Assembly (NCBI RefSeq): GCF_902459465.1
Contig: NC_047065.1
Coordinates: forward strand, 3,096,309-3,160,308
Length of the DNA stretch: 64,000 nt
Reading direction: 5' to 3'
Origin: Asterias rubens
Lineage: Eukaryota; Echinodermata; Asteroidea; Forcipulatida; Asteriidae
Under the pieces are notes generated by a model. The model had not been told where the DNA came from. It saw only the letters and a program-made list of their open reading frames with translations, and made no database searches. Made by a program: the position numbers and the translations under genes. This document shows positions 35,225 to 48,200 of this stretch, one piece after another (the first letter of the stretch is position 1; each line of letters begins with the position of its first letter).

Positions 35225-36200
35225 TGGATTTGAAGTTAAGCCCATGGCCACGGTACTTACTTGGACACCACACACAATGACTATACTTCCGTTAGCTTAA
35301 TAAATAACCAGGAATAGTAATGATTTATTGTTTATACTATTTGTTTTCGTTTTGGACACTTTCTGAACAAAATTTTTTTTTTACAAATAACTTAGGTTTA
35401 CAGAAGGTAACGCCAAACTGTGAAATATTATTCCATGATGATGAAATACTTTACTTTTTGAGAAAACATTAAAAAAATTATCAAGAATAACGGATTTATT
35501 TTAAACACATGTCATCATACGGCGAAACGTGCGGAAACACGGGTGTGGGTTTTCCCAATATTTTCTCCCGACTCCGATGACCGATTGAGCTGAAGTTTTC
35601 ACAGGTTTTTTTTATATAAAAGTTGTGATAGGCCTACACGAAGTGTGGGCCTTTGGACAATGCTGTGTGCCGATGTTGTGCGATTGCTTTTAAAATAAAA
35701 ATTTGATAAAAATAATTGTACAAAAATAAATTGGGGGGGGGGAATTAGCAATAGCATCGCATTATTGACATTTTAAGGCCAAGCTGATCCGACAGCACAA
35801 AGTCAGGACCAAGAACAGGATTGGGGCGTTTTTCGCCCATTAAGAAAATGTTGATGCTCTAGCCTGACGAGCGTAGCGTCCCAGCCAGCGAACTATTGTA
35901 TTGTGGGCCCCTACACATGATCATTAAAAAAAAGGATGGGAATTGGCAATTTGCTATGTATTCTATGACCCAAAAAAACAACAAAATGCTTAATGCATTA
36001 TGGGTAGTCTATAGCTGCATGCACCTTAATTTTTTTCATATAATTCCTTACAAACAGCTGAAGTTTGACAGAAAGTTTAGTAAAGTTGTGTTTATATTAT
36101 AGTTCTAAAAATTTCTCCCAAAATATTTGAAAAACATTATTTTTAAATAATTGTTTTGATATCTGAAAATTACAGCTTCAGACGAACACCACCATCCAAC

Positions 36201-39200
36201 ATGGATACCGATGGATTTGGTGATCTACTGCGTGACGCTGAACAGCTGACCGCCAATGTAGATAGTGGAGCTGAGTTGCCGCGGGTGGAGCGTAATCTAC
36301 ATCAGATTATGGAATCCAGCCAGCGCTTATGGACAAAGACGGCACAAGTAGGGGCTCCTGATGCAGCAGATGTTAAAGCGTGAGGAATTCTTTTTATCAT
36401 TCACTTTCCTAAAAAAATATTTGTGTATATATTGGTATATTGGTACATTTTATTAGCATTATCACATTGTGACTAAAAAGTCAAGTTGCATGACAATTTA
36501 CGAGAAAAAACAATTAATAATTAACAAACTGGAAAATGCCCAGTAACAATATGAAGGAACAAGAAAAGGGAAATTATGCACATTGTCTACGTAAAATCTG
36601 TTCAAAGTTTATCAAATTAAACTTTAAAAGACTGCAAGCAAAAAAATACTTGTTCAAAAAGTTGGGGATAAGTACATGTGTGAAAGTCATTAGTCAGGCT
36701 ATAGTGGGAGAAAACAATGCGTATAACTTTGAGTTTACAGAGTTTAATTTGAAAATTGCAGGCGGGTCCTAGTGCTCAAAGTGAAAGACGTTCGTTTTGA
36801 GCCAGATGTTTGTGTGGTACAGATATCTCTTCTTCAGTGATATTGGCGACTCAAAAAACGGTCAGTGTGGTCCTTATTGACCGTACCTTGTAGGAATGTA
36901 CAAACATTGAAAAACTATAAATTTATTTTTGGTTTCCTCTTGCAACAGTTCAATTCTTCTAGGATCCAAAGGGATTGATGTTCCAAGGATTTCACAGAGA
37001 CTTGAAACGCTCAGCACCACCAAAACATTTGAGCCGCTGGAGCCAATTGCTGATACAGATATACAGGTAATAACGGGGTGCAGTTACAGTTTTAAGGTTT
37101 CTCCTATTTTTGTTGTGTTTTCAGTGCATTACTGTTGATGTAGAGTGGGGAATCTCACTCACCAACTGAACATTTGATTGTGCTTTGTGTTCACTAAATA
37201 GCTTGTAGTAATTATTAATGTCAGAGACTGACTTACAATTCTGACTCGACAGACTTTCTCCCTGCACTGGAACTTGACATGATTACTTCTGGATTTGGGA
37301 AAGTTTCTGGTCTCTCCGAATGTTCAGGACATACAAAACAGGCAAACACTAACTTGACGAAGCGATGACATTTAACAACAAAATGATGACATTTTTAATG
37401 TTGAAGAAAACCACTAGTAAAAACGAAAAACGCACTGATGATGCTGAACTTTTACTTCCACATTTTGGCATAGAAAAAAAGCGACTGAAGAAACATGGCT
37501 GCTGTCGTAACACACATGCCGACAAACCAGTGAAAACTATAAACAATCTCTGTAGGTTCAGTTATTCTTCTCTTGTTTGCGTTGATTGGCCAGTTGTTCT
37601 AACTAGAATTCTATGATTGAAATTAAATGAGCAGTCATTACAACCTCTTTCGCAAGATTTAATTTCATAAAGCTGATGTTTATTTTGCAGAGTTTTCTTA
37701 GAAATGAGAGAGAAAATGCTGTCCTTGCAGTCATTCAGGAGACCAAGAAAAATGTAAGTCTGCAATTTTAGATAATTTTTCTTAAAACAAATATTTTGTA
37801 TGCGTGTGAGGGAGTGTCGCAGACTGTTTAATTTAATTTAATTTATTCTGGTTGTGAAGTCAAGGACTCTCAGTGAAGTGAACTTAATCACTTTACTAGT
37901 CGAGAGCCCAGTGGAGAACCTTGAACATTAAATGCTTTGCTATCAATGTAAATCTGTGCTGGGTGGCAACAGTGTATTTTGCTCAGAGTGCTTTAGCGAT
38001 TAATGTGTAGTCCTGGGCAGGCCCGCCTGGCACTGCCCACCGTTGCTGTACACAGTGTATTCCATCACACAATATTTCTGCTTATTCTCATCGTTATACT
38101 TTAGCCTTGTTTTGGGTGAACTTCCATTAAAAAAAAAAAGATTTAAAAAGTACACTGTTCGAACCGGGTCTTTTCAAAGCCAAAGAGCCAACACTCCTTC
38201 AAAAGAGAATTATTACATGGTTGTACCTGCAAGTTTACTATTGTTTATAGTGTATTCTTTCTGACAGTATTGCTCATTAATTTGTAGACATTACAGCAGA
38301 CCGAGAAGCGATTCTGGGAGACCATGCAGTCCGAATGGCAGGAGGAGAGACAGAAGATTCTGAACGCTTTGATTAGTACCGGAGAAGACATGATTGATAT
38401 TGGACCTGAGACGGAGTCCATGTTGAATGAGACCGTTGGTATGGAGGGCCGAAGTGCCATGGATAGCATTGAGATGGCCTATGCACGACAGGTGATTATA
38501 GATCCTTGTTAAAATCTGGATCTGGATCTGAATCAATATTCTCAATGCTCTTATTAGAGCCAAACGAGAAGAGAAGATGATGAAGAAGTTTCAGTTTTAG
38601 ATGTGGGAGGAGAAACCCCAGAGAATAATTTCAGGGAAAACCCACACAGTCTAGTAGGGACTGAAAATCCACTGCCGCCACCCTTTGTGTATGTTGTGCT
38701 TGTTTACTGTAAAAGAAGGAAGTAGGCAGACGCCCTGTGTTTTTGTTGTGCTTATTACTGTTTGTTTGTTTGTTTGCAATTGCAAGTCCTGCAGTCTAAC
38801 CACTTGGCCGCGGTAATTTACTGTGAATGAATTGCTTGGAGTAGCTACATTTATTTGTTTTTTACTTTTGTTTATTTCATTCAGGTGTATTTGTATAATG
38901 ACAAGGTCGTACATGGAGGAATCCGACCCAATCTCATCCATGATTTTGAGCAAGTCAGCCATCAGTTTGATGACAAGGTGGGTACAGTCAACTCTTTAAT
39001 TTGCACAACCAAATTATTAATACTCATTATTAATACTCATTATTAATACTCATTATTAATACTCATTATTAATACTCATTATTAATACTCATTATTAATA
39101 CTCATTATTAATACTCATTATTAATACTCATTATTAATACTCATTATTAATACTCATTATTAATACTCATTATTAATACTTAGGAGTTTTCATCACACCC

Positions 39201-42200
39201 TTAAAGATGCTATGTCAGATTTTTTGCAGATTTGACCCAAAAATTTTGATTTAAAATTCAATAGGTATTTTGATGGGGGTCGAGAAAGTTACAAGCTTTC
39301 ATTTGAGCCATTCCTCGAAAAAGTCCGCCAATTATTAGTAGCAGTGAAATAAAGTGCTCAAAATTATATTTTGTCGGGATCCCGACAATATATCATGTGA
39401 CCAATTCTTATGTGCTTTATAAGAAACATTTTAAATTTTTGTCATGGTTCCTGACCATTAAAAAGTAAAAGTTAAACTTTTTTTACGTTAGAGCGGGTTA
39501 TACTCTTTGAAATACCATTTACCCCCAAAAATCTGTTTTTTAATGTTTTGGGCCAAAAATCTGACATAGCATCTTTAAATCTGAGATTCAGTCTTTTGAA
39601 AGGGCAAGGGCACCAAGGCATTTTCTCCTCATTGGTAAAGGGCACCCTATGAGGAAATTGTAAATTTGTACTGGAGCACCAAGGCAGTGACCAGGGGGCA
39701 TTACTGTAAACTAGGCCATGTTTGGTCAATGCATGTTCAAGAGGAATGTTTAACAAAATCTCAAAATTGTTTTTATGCCAAATAGCGTGTGAGTGAACTT
39801 TGGGCAATGGTGCGTGAGATGTCATCAATTCCGCTAATATCATCAAGAGATGCAATCCAGACAAGATGCTCACAAGAAATGCAGATGTCGTTGATTCGTC
39901 AAGCTCGATCTTACCTTGAGACCAGGTGGAGACATTATTTTAGACTTTAAAGTCTGTCAATATCGGGTTTAAGATGCTTGGTCTGTGTCAGTATAAGGTT
40001 TAAGATTTCTGTAAAGAAAATATATCACCTAACTCACAATGTCGAACGGCCTCATGTAGTTGAGGGCAACACTAAATTGATTTGGGCTATCATATCAACC
40101 CAAATCAACTGTCACCAGGGAAACAATGTAACCTACTCCTGAGGCTGAAACAGGGTTACCCCCTTCACAGTCCGTAAAGGATGTAGTGGTGGGTATCATC
40201 CACTAGGAGACTGGCTGGTAGAACACAATGCAATACCTCTCCAACTTTTTACAAAGCAATTTGTTATGGTTAAGTGCCTTGCTCAAGGGCACAAGTGTCA
40301 TAACCAAGGGCACAAGTGTCATGACCATGATTCGAACCAACACTCTGCTGCTGACAACACCAGAGCTTAGTTTCAGTGAACCTGACCACTTGATCGTCGT
40401 GAGTTTACAAGAAGCCTCCATAATAATGTTGATGTTTTTCACTATTTTCAGCTACTTGACTTACATTCGTACGATCGTTGGTGAGAATCTCCAGCGAGCT
40501 CAAGTTGGTGGAATCCCAGGAACGTATCACTTGGTCCAAGGGTTTCTCAAAGTGAAGTTACTTCATCCTATACCAGGATTAGAGGTAAGAATGTATTTCT
40601 CATGACGATGACTAGAGGAAGCTTGTCAAACCGTTGCGGTGGTGAAGTACATAGCGAGAAGTCCCCTGGATCCACTCAACCAAAAATAGTAGTACGACCG
40701 ATTTTCTACCTTCCGCCTAGGTAGTAGTTAATAAGCAGGTAGTAGAACATAATGAAAGACAAGTTCTCCAAAGAACATAATCTACCTAGGAAGTAGATAC
40801 ACACATGGTGTTACCACAAACCAAAATATATAGCCTCTAGCTACTGGGCAACCTCGGTAGTCTAGTTGGTGAGACACTGCTCTAGAATTGCAAGGGTCAA
40901 GGGTTCAAATCCCACCCGAGTAACATGCCTGTGATATTTTTTCACAGGACTCGGGGGGGAAAGTACTTAATTTACAGTGCTAACACATATCGGTGTATGG
41001 GTAAAAAAAAAAAAAAGTCTTTATCCCCGATGCAAAATGTAACATCTTAAATATATATTGATACCTCACCATGCAATGCCTCAAATCCCATGTCTTTCAC
41101 TCATTACTATCTTTATTTCCCCAACCTTGTCTTTCATTTGTTTGCTTGCCTGTTGTTTAATTTGTCGTGTTAATTTTCAGTTAGTTACTGATGTTCCAAT
41201 GAATATGATTTAACTTAAATACAAATTTGGTTTTGTATTCTTGGTTTAGGACGGTGAAGTTGATGGACAGCCTGTATGGCCAGTCATTTACTACTGTCTT
41301 CGCTGTGGGAGTCTGGATGCCGTACTGCATGCCGTCCGAAGAGCCTCGTAAGTCTTACTCTCCATCTTCATGAAATCCAAAACATTTTTAAAACAAAGTA
41401 TTTATTTAGCAAAAAAAATTGTGGTTATCCTGGGGATTATAAATAAAATCTTATGGCAAAATCATTGAAAATTAAAAACATTATTTAAACTGTTGGTTTT
41501 TTCTCCTTTCCAGTCAAGATCTCGGGCAGTTTGAAGAATACCTGAGAGGCTACATGGAAAATGATGACAGAAGGTAAGATCTTTTAAACAAAAACATGAA
41601 ATATATTGCTTGGAACCCCCCCCCCCCCCCTCCCGATTGAATTATTTCTCATCTTACTACTGTTACTAGTAGGCTAGTTATTGATGTACATGTTACACAC
41701 ACTGTTATTGTTGCTTGTTGTACTTGTGGTAGGTGTTATTTGGTTTATTTTGTTTCTTCGTCTATTATAAAGCTGTTGTTTTGTTTAGTTTTGAAGGCTC
41801 CTTGACAAGCCCCGCTTATTTGAACGTGCCTCCACATTCGTATAGTATTGACTGTACTTTTTGATGGTGTTATGTGGAAATAAACATTACTTTGAATTAA
41901 TTGAATTGAATTAAGAATAAAAATCTAGACTATTATGTCTTTATTTAACACGGACTGATTGCAATATTTAATTTGTTTCTCTTTTTTTTCGTATTTGTCT
42001 ATTAAGGCTGTCTCCAGACATGCAGACAAGACTACGTATCAGTTACAGACGATCTGTGAGAAACAGCCCAGATGCATACAAAAGGTTAGCTACTCTTTAT
42101 GCAAATTGACAAACTCTTACAATTTACGTTTGTATTACTTTGTACTCCAATTGCCAACTCAATGTACAAATTGGCATACTTTTAGAATTGATGTTTGTAT

Positions 42201-45200
42201 TGTATTGTAATAGATGGATTGCATCTACCGCCATATTTGATGGTAAACAATGCAAAAAGTGCACTCATGTACGCGCTGTGCCCAACTCTCGGCCAATGAT
42301 AGCCTTGCATACGAGCACATTTCATCAAAGATGGTGGTCAATGACGTGAGTCCAATCCATCTGTTGGCTTGCATTTTCAATATCTTTACAGCAAGCCTAT
42401 GTTGTATACATGTGCTTTAGATTTATGTAATGATATGTATCATTAGACTATAGTAAGAATAAGTGTGATGCCCCATGATGATAGCAATCCTTGCGCTCGT
42501 AGCATGGTGGGACTCTGGGTACCAGACTCGCTATGCAATGCTAGACAACACAGGGACCCTTGGCTCAGGGGACCTTTTGTTAGGTCACTGAGCCGGGGGG
42601 TTGAGGGCAATACAAGACTAATATGCTTGAACTTTGATTAGTTTTTGAAACAGAATTTTTTTTTCTTTAGGTGAAGCCCAGTTCAAACTTCCTGCGATAT
42701 GCAAATACGAATTTTGATGTCACAATTCGCAACAAATAATTCGCATCAGTTGACTTGTGCTCAACTCCTGCAAAACATTCACTGCGAAAACAGCAATGTG
42801 ATGGCAAAATTTGCTTCGCATTCGCAGATAGTTAAGTTTGAACCATTACAACATTTAATAATCTACTTGTTTCTTTTTTTAGGAAAGGTTTTGGCTCTTA
42901 AAAAAGTATTTCGTTGTATTGTATTTGGCCAGTGTAATTAAGTCGTTTGGAGACTGAAGAAGTCATACACACTTTTGTGTGATTTATTATATCCGCCTAT
43001 TTTTTTCCTGTTGGTTTTTGTTGTTGATAATTGCTTTTTAAACCGATTTTTTTAAAATCATTTGATGTATTGTCACTATAGTTGCATTGTGTTTGATGTT
43101 AGTTTAGTATGATGATCAATTATTGTTGTTCCCCTAAACAGAGCTGTTTACTGCCTGATTGGATATTGTGACACGGCAGACAGTCATTTTGAAGTTGCTA
43201 CAAAGACAGAGGATTACCTGTGGATCAAGGTTTGTAAACATTTCAACTCTTTCTATTGTGGTTAAGAGCACCGAATTCAAGCTCTGGTGTTTGATCAGCA
43301 GAGTGTGGGTTTGAGTCCTGGTCAAGACGCTGGTGTCCTTAAGCAAGACACTTAACCATGATTGCTTCATAAAGTTGGGGAGGTAGTGCTTTTTGCTCTA
43401 TTAGCCAGACTTCTGATGGATGATACCCAAGCCTACATCTGTATGGACTGTAAAGGGAGTAACCCTATTTCAGCCCCATGAGTAGTTGGCAACGGCTTCT
43501 GGTAAAAAAGAATTGATTGTTGCTCGCACCTTGAAGTGGCCTTCAGGCCTTGTGTGTCTGGTGACTTGCATTAAAATAAAAATTGTACACTTCATGTTAC
43601 TAGAGCTAGACTGGTCAGGTCGGCGTTGGTTTGTCATATTGGGCCACGTTTGACTGATTTTGGTCGAAGTGTGAACTGGAATGACTGATTTGGGCTGTTC
43701 TAGCTGGTCTGATTTTGGAGTGTGTGCTGATGTTTATTTACTCGGTGATTAAGTTTCAAATTTTGTTTTTAACAGTTTGCCATGTTTTTCCACCATGGTT
43801 GTGCTGTGTTCTTTTGTTCACTGGAATTTGTTACTTTTTTTGTGTGTGGTGTTACCATTGCTTGACTTTCTAATGTTTGTTCTTTGCATTTTTATCCAAC
43901 TTTTTATTGCCTTCTTGTGATCTTATTTTGTACTAATTTTGTACTTTATTATGAACACTTAATTTGTATATAGAATTATTGTTGTTTGTATCTTTTACTA
44001 TTCAATGTGTTTTCCTCATGATTCTATCCCAGTTTTACCTAAATTAGTAATTGATCTTATATTACTTCTTGAACTCTATATTGAGAACAAGTTAACATTT
44101 AGACAGCAAGTTTGGGTATATAATTTTAAATGGATTTCTTTTTGTATTTTTTAGTAGTTTTCAAATCGTGCGTATAGAAAGTCCCCGTTTGTGTTTTAGC
44201 TCTAATGGTGTGTTTATTTACTTAGTTTTCTAGTGTAGGCCTACTGATTGTGTGTTTCTTAGCTTGTCACTTTTCTGGTCAGGTTTCGAAATAAGTTGTG
44301 TAAAATAAATGTGGTTTTTACTCTTTGAGCCATTTTTCTTCTTAAGTAAGTTTTAGTGTTCTATATTTTTGATCTTTGTACACAACTGACCTGTTACTTT
44401 AGTCTGTAGCGATTCTTTGTAAATATAGCCTTAAGTGCATCGAGGGATCTGTGATCCAGAATGCGCTCTACAATTGCTGTTTATTAATATTATTATTACT
44501 ACGTTTGTCTTCAGCTAAGTCAAGTGAGTTTTGGAGAGGACTCAACCGGTCCTATCGCCTCAGATCGTCTGACTCTACAGCAACTTCAAGTCCTTCTTCT
44601 TGAGGAGTACGGCGAGACTCATTTCAGCGCAAACCAGAACCCATATCTCTACTTCCAGGTTCTGTTTCTATGTGGCCAGTTTGAGGCCGCTATCGAGTTC
44701 TTATCGCGCTCTGATGTCAGGTTACGCTGTCATGCCGTACACGTTGCTATTGCGTTGTATGAGATGGGATTGCTGATTCTACCACAGAACATTCAGACGC
44801 AAGTTTGTAAGTTTCTTTTGCTTTATTTGTTCTTGATTATGTAATAATAGTCTTTCTTCTGAAGTTCAGTTCAGTTACTTTAGTACCCTCTGTCTTTGTT
44901 CATGTTGTTGATATTATAAGTTATCACACAAGCGCGAGTGGAATACGGAGAAATATAGCGCTTCTGTGTCCCATATCCAACGAGGCCTTCACCCTCGTTG
45001 GATATGGGACACAGACGCGCTATATTTTCCTTATTTCCACGAGCGCGCGTGTGATAACGTATTTATCTTCAAGCAAACTTGGCGCGTGACAAAGAACACA
45101 CAAGACGCATGGTAGTGATATTAGCCGTGCAATATAGGTTTTTATCACCACTCCATTCTGCGAATCTGATTGGAGGATTAGCGCGTACTTGAAGATAATA

Positions 45201-48200
45201 AAGTACGTAGTTATTTAGGATTTTTCACCCTAACCTGTAGTGAGTACAGATTTACCATCATATTAAAAAAAGAATTTCTGTGTGAGTGTTTTGTCCTTTT
45301 GATCTTTCAATCCTTCTTAATCTGCCCATTTTTACTGTAATATCGTTGTAAACTTGACGTGTTCGTTTTTTTTGTAATATAGTCAAATTATATTTGTTTT
45401 ATTATTGTACAATAAACCCAAAGAAAGCACTGGGAGTCTTTGAACGCTAGGTGACAGCAGACTAAAGGCCGGTTTATAGTCGGTCGCGCGATGGAAATCT
45501 TGCGTGCGATCCTTGGACTGAGCCCTGAAAGCTGTGTCTTGTTATGATCGCGCGTCAAGATTTCCATTGCACGACCGACTACAGCTCGGCTTTTACCAGA
45601 TAAATTTCCATTGTTGACGTAGTTCTGAGCATGCGAACATAACTAAGAACAAAGGATTTACCTGGTAAGTCTGCTGCCACCTAGCATCTTAAAAGTGTCC
45701 CATTGAATTGAACTCATGCCAGCAGCTCAATATACAATCCCCTTTATTTGTACCAATCATTACTCCTACACTCGTCTGTATATTCTACCACAGTGAGTAA
45801 ACATGTAGATGATCCAGCTCCTATTCGAAGACTCAATTTAGCTCGTCTGATCAGCATGTATACATCTAAGTTTGAGAACACTGACCCTAGAGAAGCTCTA
45901 CAGTATTTCTACATTCTCAGGTTTGTTAATCTCATGGTTTGATACATGGCTTTCCTCGTCTCTTAAAGGCACTGGACACTATTGGTAATTACTCAAAATA
46001 ATTATTAACATAAAAACTTACTAGGTAACGAGCAATGGGGAGAGGTTGATAATATAAAACATTGAGAGAAACTGCTCCCTCTGGAGTATTACAAAATGTA
46101 GTTTTTGAGAAAGAGGTAACTTCTCACTCATTAATAATAAAAGACTTCAGCACAAAGTTGTGCAACAAGGATGTTTTTTCTTTCATTATTCTCTTGCAAC
46201 TTCGATAACAATTGAACCCAAATTTTCACAGGTTTGTTATTTTAAGCATGTGGGGATACCCCAGATGCCTGAGAAAGGCTTCAGGCCTGTGGTCTTTTTC
46301 AGATTTAAATACTATTTTTTGAGAAATTGCCTCTTATTCAGAAACTACGTTACTTCAGAGGGAGCCGTTTCTCACAATGTTTTATAATATCAAAAGCTCT
46401 TCGTTGCTCGTTACAAAGTAAGCTTTTATGCTAATATATATTTTTTTTAGTAATTACCAAATCTGTCCAGGGCCTTTAAGAATATCTATTATATGAATGA
46501 TAATCATTCTCTTTTTGCTCCATTCTAACACTCAAAAGCAATAGTATACTATTTGGGCCGAGTTTTCCACATTTATGTTTTGTTGTGGTTGACAAAGCTG
46601 AATATATAGGATTTGAGGCATTGCATGGTGAGGTATCAATGTATATTTGGTTTGGCAAGTAGATACACACATGGTGTTACCGCAAACCAAATGTACAAAG
46701 CTGAATATGTTTTCCTATTTTTTTTCCATTTTCTAATCTCCACCAGAGGATTGAAGGATTCTAAAGGTGAGAATCTGTTCATAAAATGCCTGAGTGAGAT
46801 GGTAATAGAGACCAGAGAGTTTGATGCCCTCCTCGGTCGTCTCGGGGAGGACGGAACCAGACGACCAGGAGCTGTGGATAAATTCCAAGTCAACACTCAG
46901 CAGATCTTGGAAACGGTCGCCAAAGACACCGAGGCAAAGGGTTTATTTGAAGACGCTGTGAAGCTGTATGATCTTGCAAGTGTGAGTATTGTTTAATTTT
47001 AAAGAGTTTTGGCATTTTTTGTACGACACAATGTCAACAGATTTACATTAAACTTATTTGAAGATAATGATGGTAGAAAGCTTCCCTTGAAATTACTTGC
47101 TGAGGTGCTGAAGTTTTTGATAAATCGTTTGATAACAATGACACAAAAAATAATTTTCGGCTTAAGAGATGAAAGTTTTCTCTTGCCCCATGATGATAGC
47201 TATCCTTGCGCTCGTAGCATGGTGGTAGTCTGGGTACCAGACTCGCTTTGCAATGCTAGACAACACAGGGACCCTTGGCTCAGGGGACCTTTTATTAGGT
47301 CACTGAGCCGGGGGGCTGAGGGCAGTACAATACTAGATTTCTGAGCACCAACTGTGTATTATTTTGGATGTTTTTTTTTTTTTTTCAACTTTCTTTTTGA
47401 TAATAAATCTTTCTACATAACACTAGGATTACAAATTGAATAGATGGGTCGCAATATGCGTCATCAACCGCCATCTTTGAGGTAAAACAATGGAAAAGTA
47501 TGATGGCGCCTATTCAGTAATGCAATCCATCTATAGGGGCTGTCACGGTTTAAAAAAAAGGTTTTAAACATTTGCATCTTAAAGATGTGTTCAACCACTC
47601 ATGCAGTGCTCCTGATGCGCCTTAGAACAAACTTTGATTTTGGCCCTCTACAAATGACCTTTGATTGATTGATTGATGTCTCTGTTTCAGAATGCTGATA
47701 AGGTGTTAGAGATTTTGAATCGTCTGCTGAGTCCGATTGTGTCAATGCCTAAGAGTCCACAGTCTTCTAGACACAGATTACATAAACTAGCAGTGGCTAT
47801 TGCTGAAAGGTAACGTTAGCGTTTTCCAGTCATTTTAGAAGAAAAAAAACCCATAAATACGCACTTATGATGTTTGTTTGTTTGTTTGTTTGTTTGTTTT
47901 GTTTCCATTCATACTTTCATACATACAGAAAAGTAATGATGAATGGTCAATACAAAATGTGTCTTACATTAAAGAACAATACAGTACAGAATGAACAGAG
48001 TGACATCCAGAGAAGGACTGGACTTCTGTAACGAAAATTACCCAATTCTTCCTTTTACCTTCAGCTGTTGACTTAAATTTATCCACTGTAAATGATCAAA
48101 ATTTACAGCAGATACACATTTTCCCTTGATGGAAACACTGTACCCTTCGGAACCGGGCTCCATTGCGCCGTGCAACAGTCTAGGACGAGGCTACCATATT

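Larger units (their letters stand above)
30797..36175. other. PDPR-NUP93 intergenic region, repeats only
   Basis: No protein gene recognised. Holds the PDPR 3' UTR, a family E pair (31378-31711) and one more copy (33157-33326), a large hairpin (32137-32415), a family D element (32910-33153), a minus-strand SINE piece (about 33590-33735), hairpins at about 33905-34020 and 34223-34314, and the minisatellite at 35086-35224. A GC-richer stretch at 34740-34920 with a GTGAGT donor near 34913 could be the noncoding first exon of NUP93, but this is a guess. Confidence 0.55.

Noticed and set aside
34872..35275. Repeat protein with VPWQYRGSTVA-type units on the minus strand
   Set aside because: The same minisatellite is open in several minus frames, as expected for an 11-bp unit without stops; nothing supports translation.
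39017..39180. CRISPR-like regular repeat
   Set aside because: Units of 13 bp with no spacers; a simple tandem array in an intron of an animal gene.
39472..39873. Minus-strand open frame of 133 codons
   Set aside because: It overlaps NUP93 exon 6 antisense and a repeat; no family match.
40852..40922. Working tRNA gene
   Set aside because: It continues into a SINE body that recurs at other sites, and the cloverleaf is incomplete.
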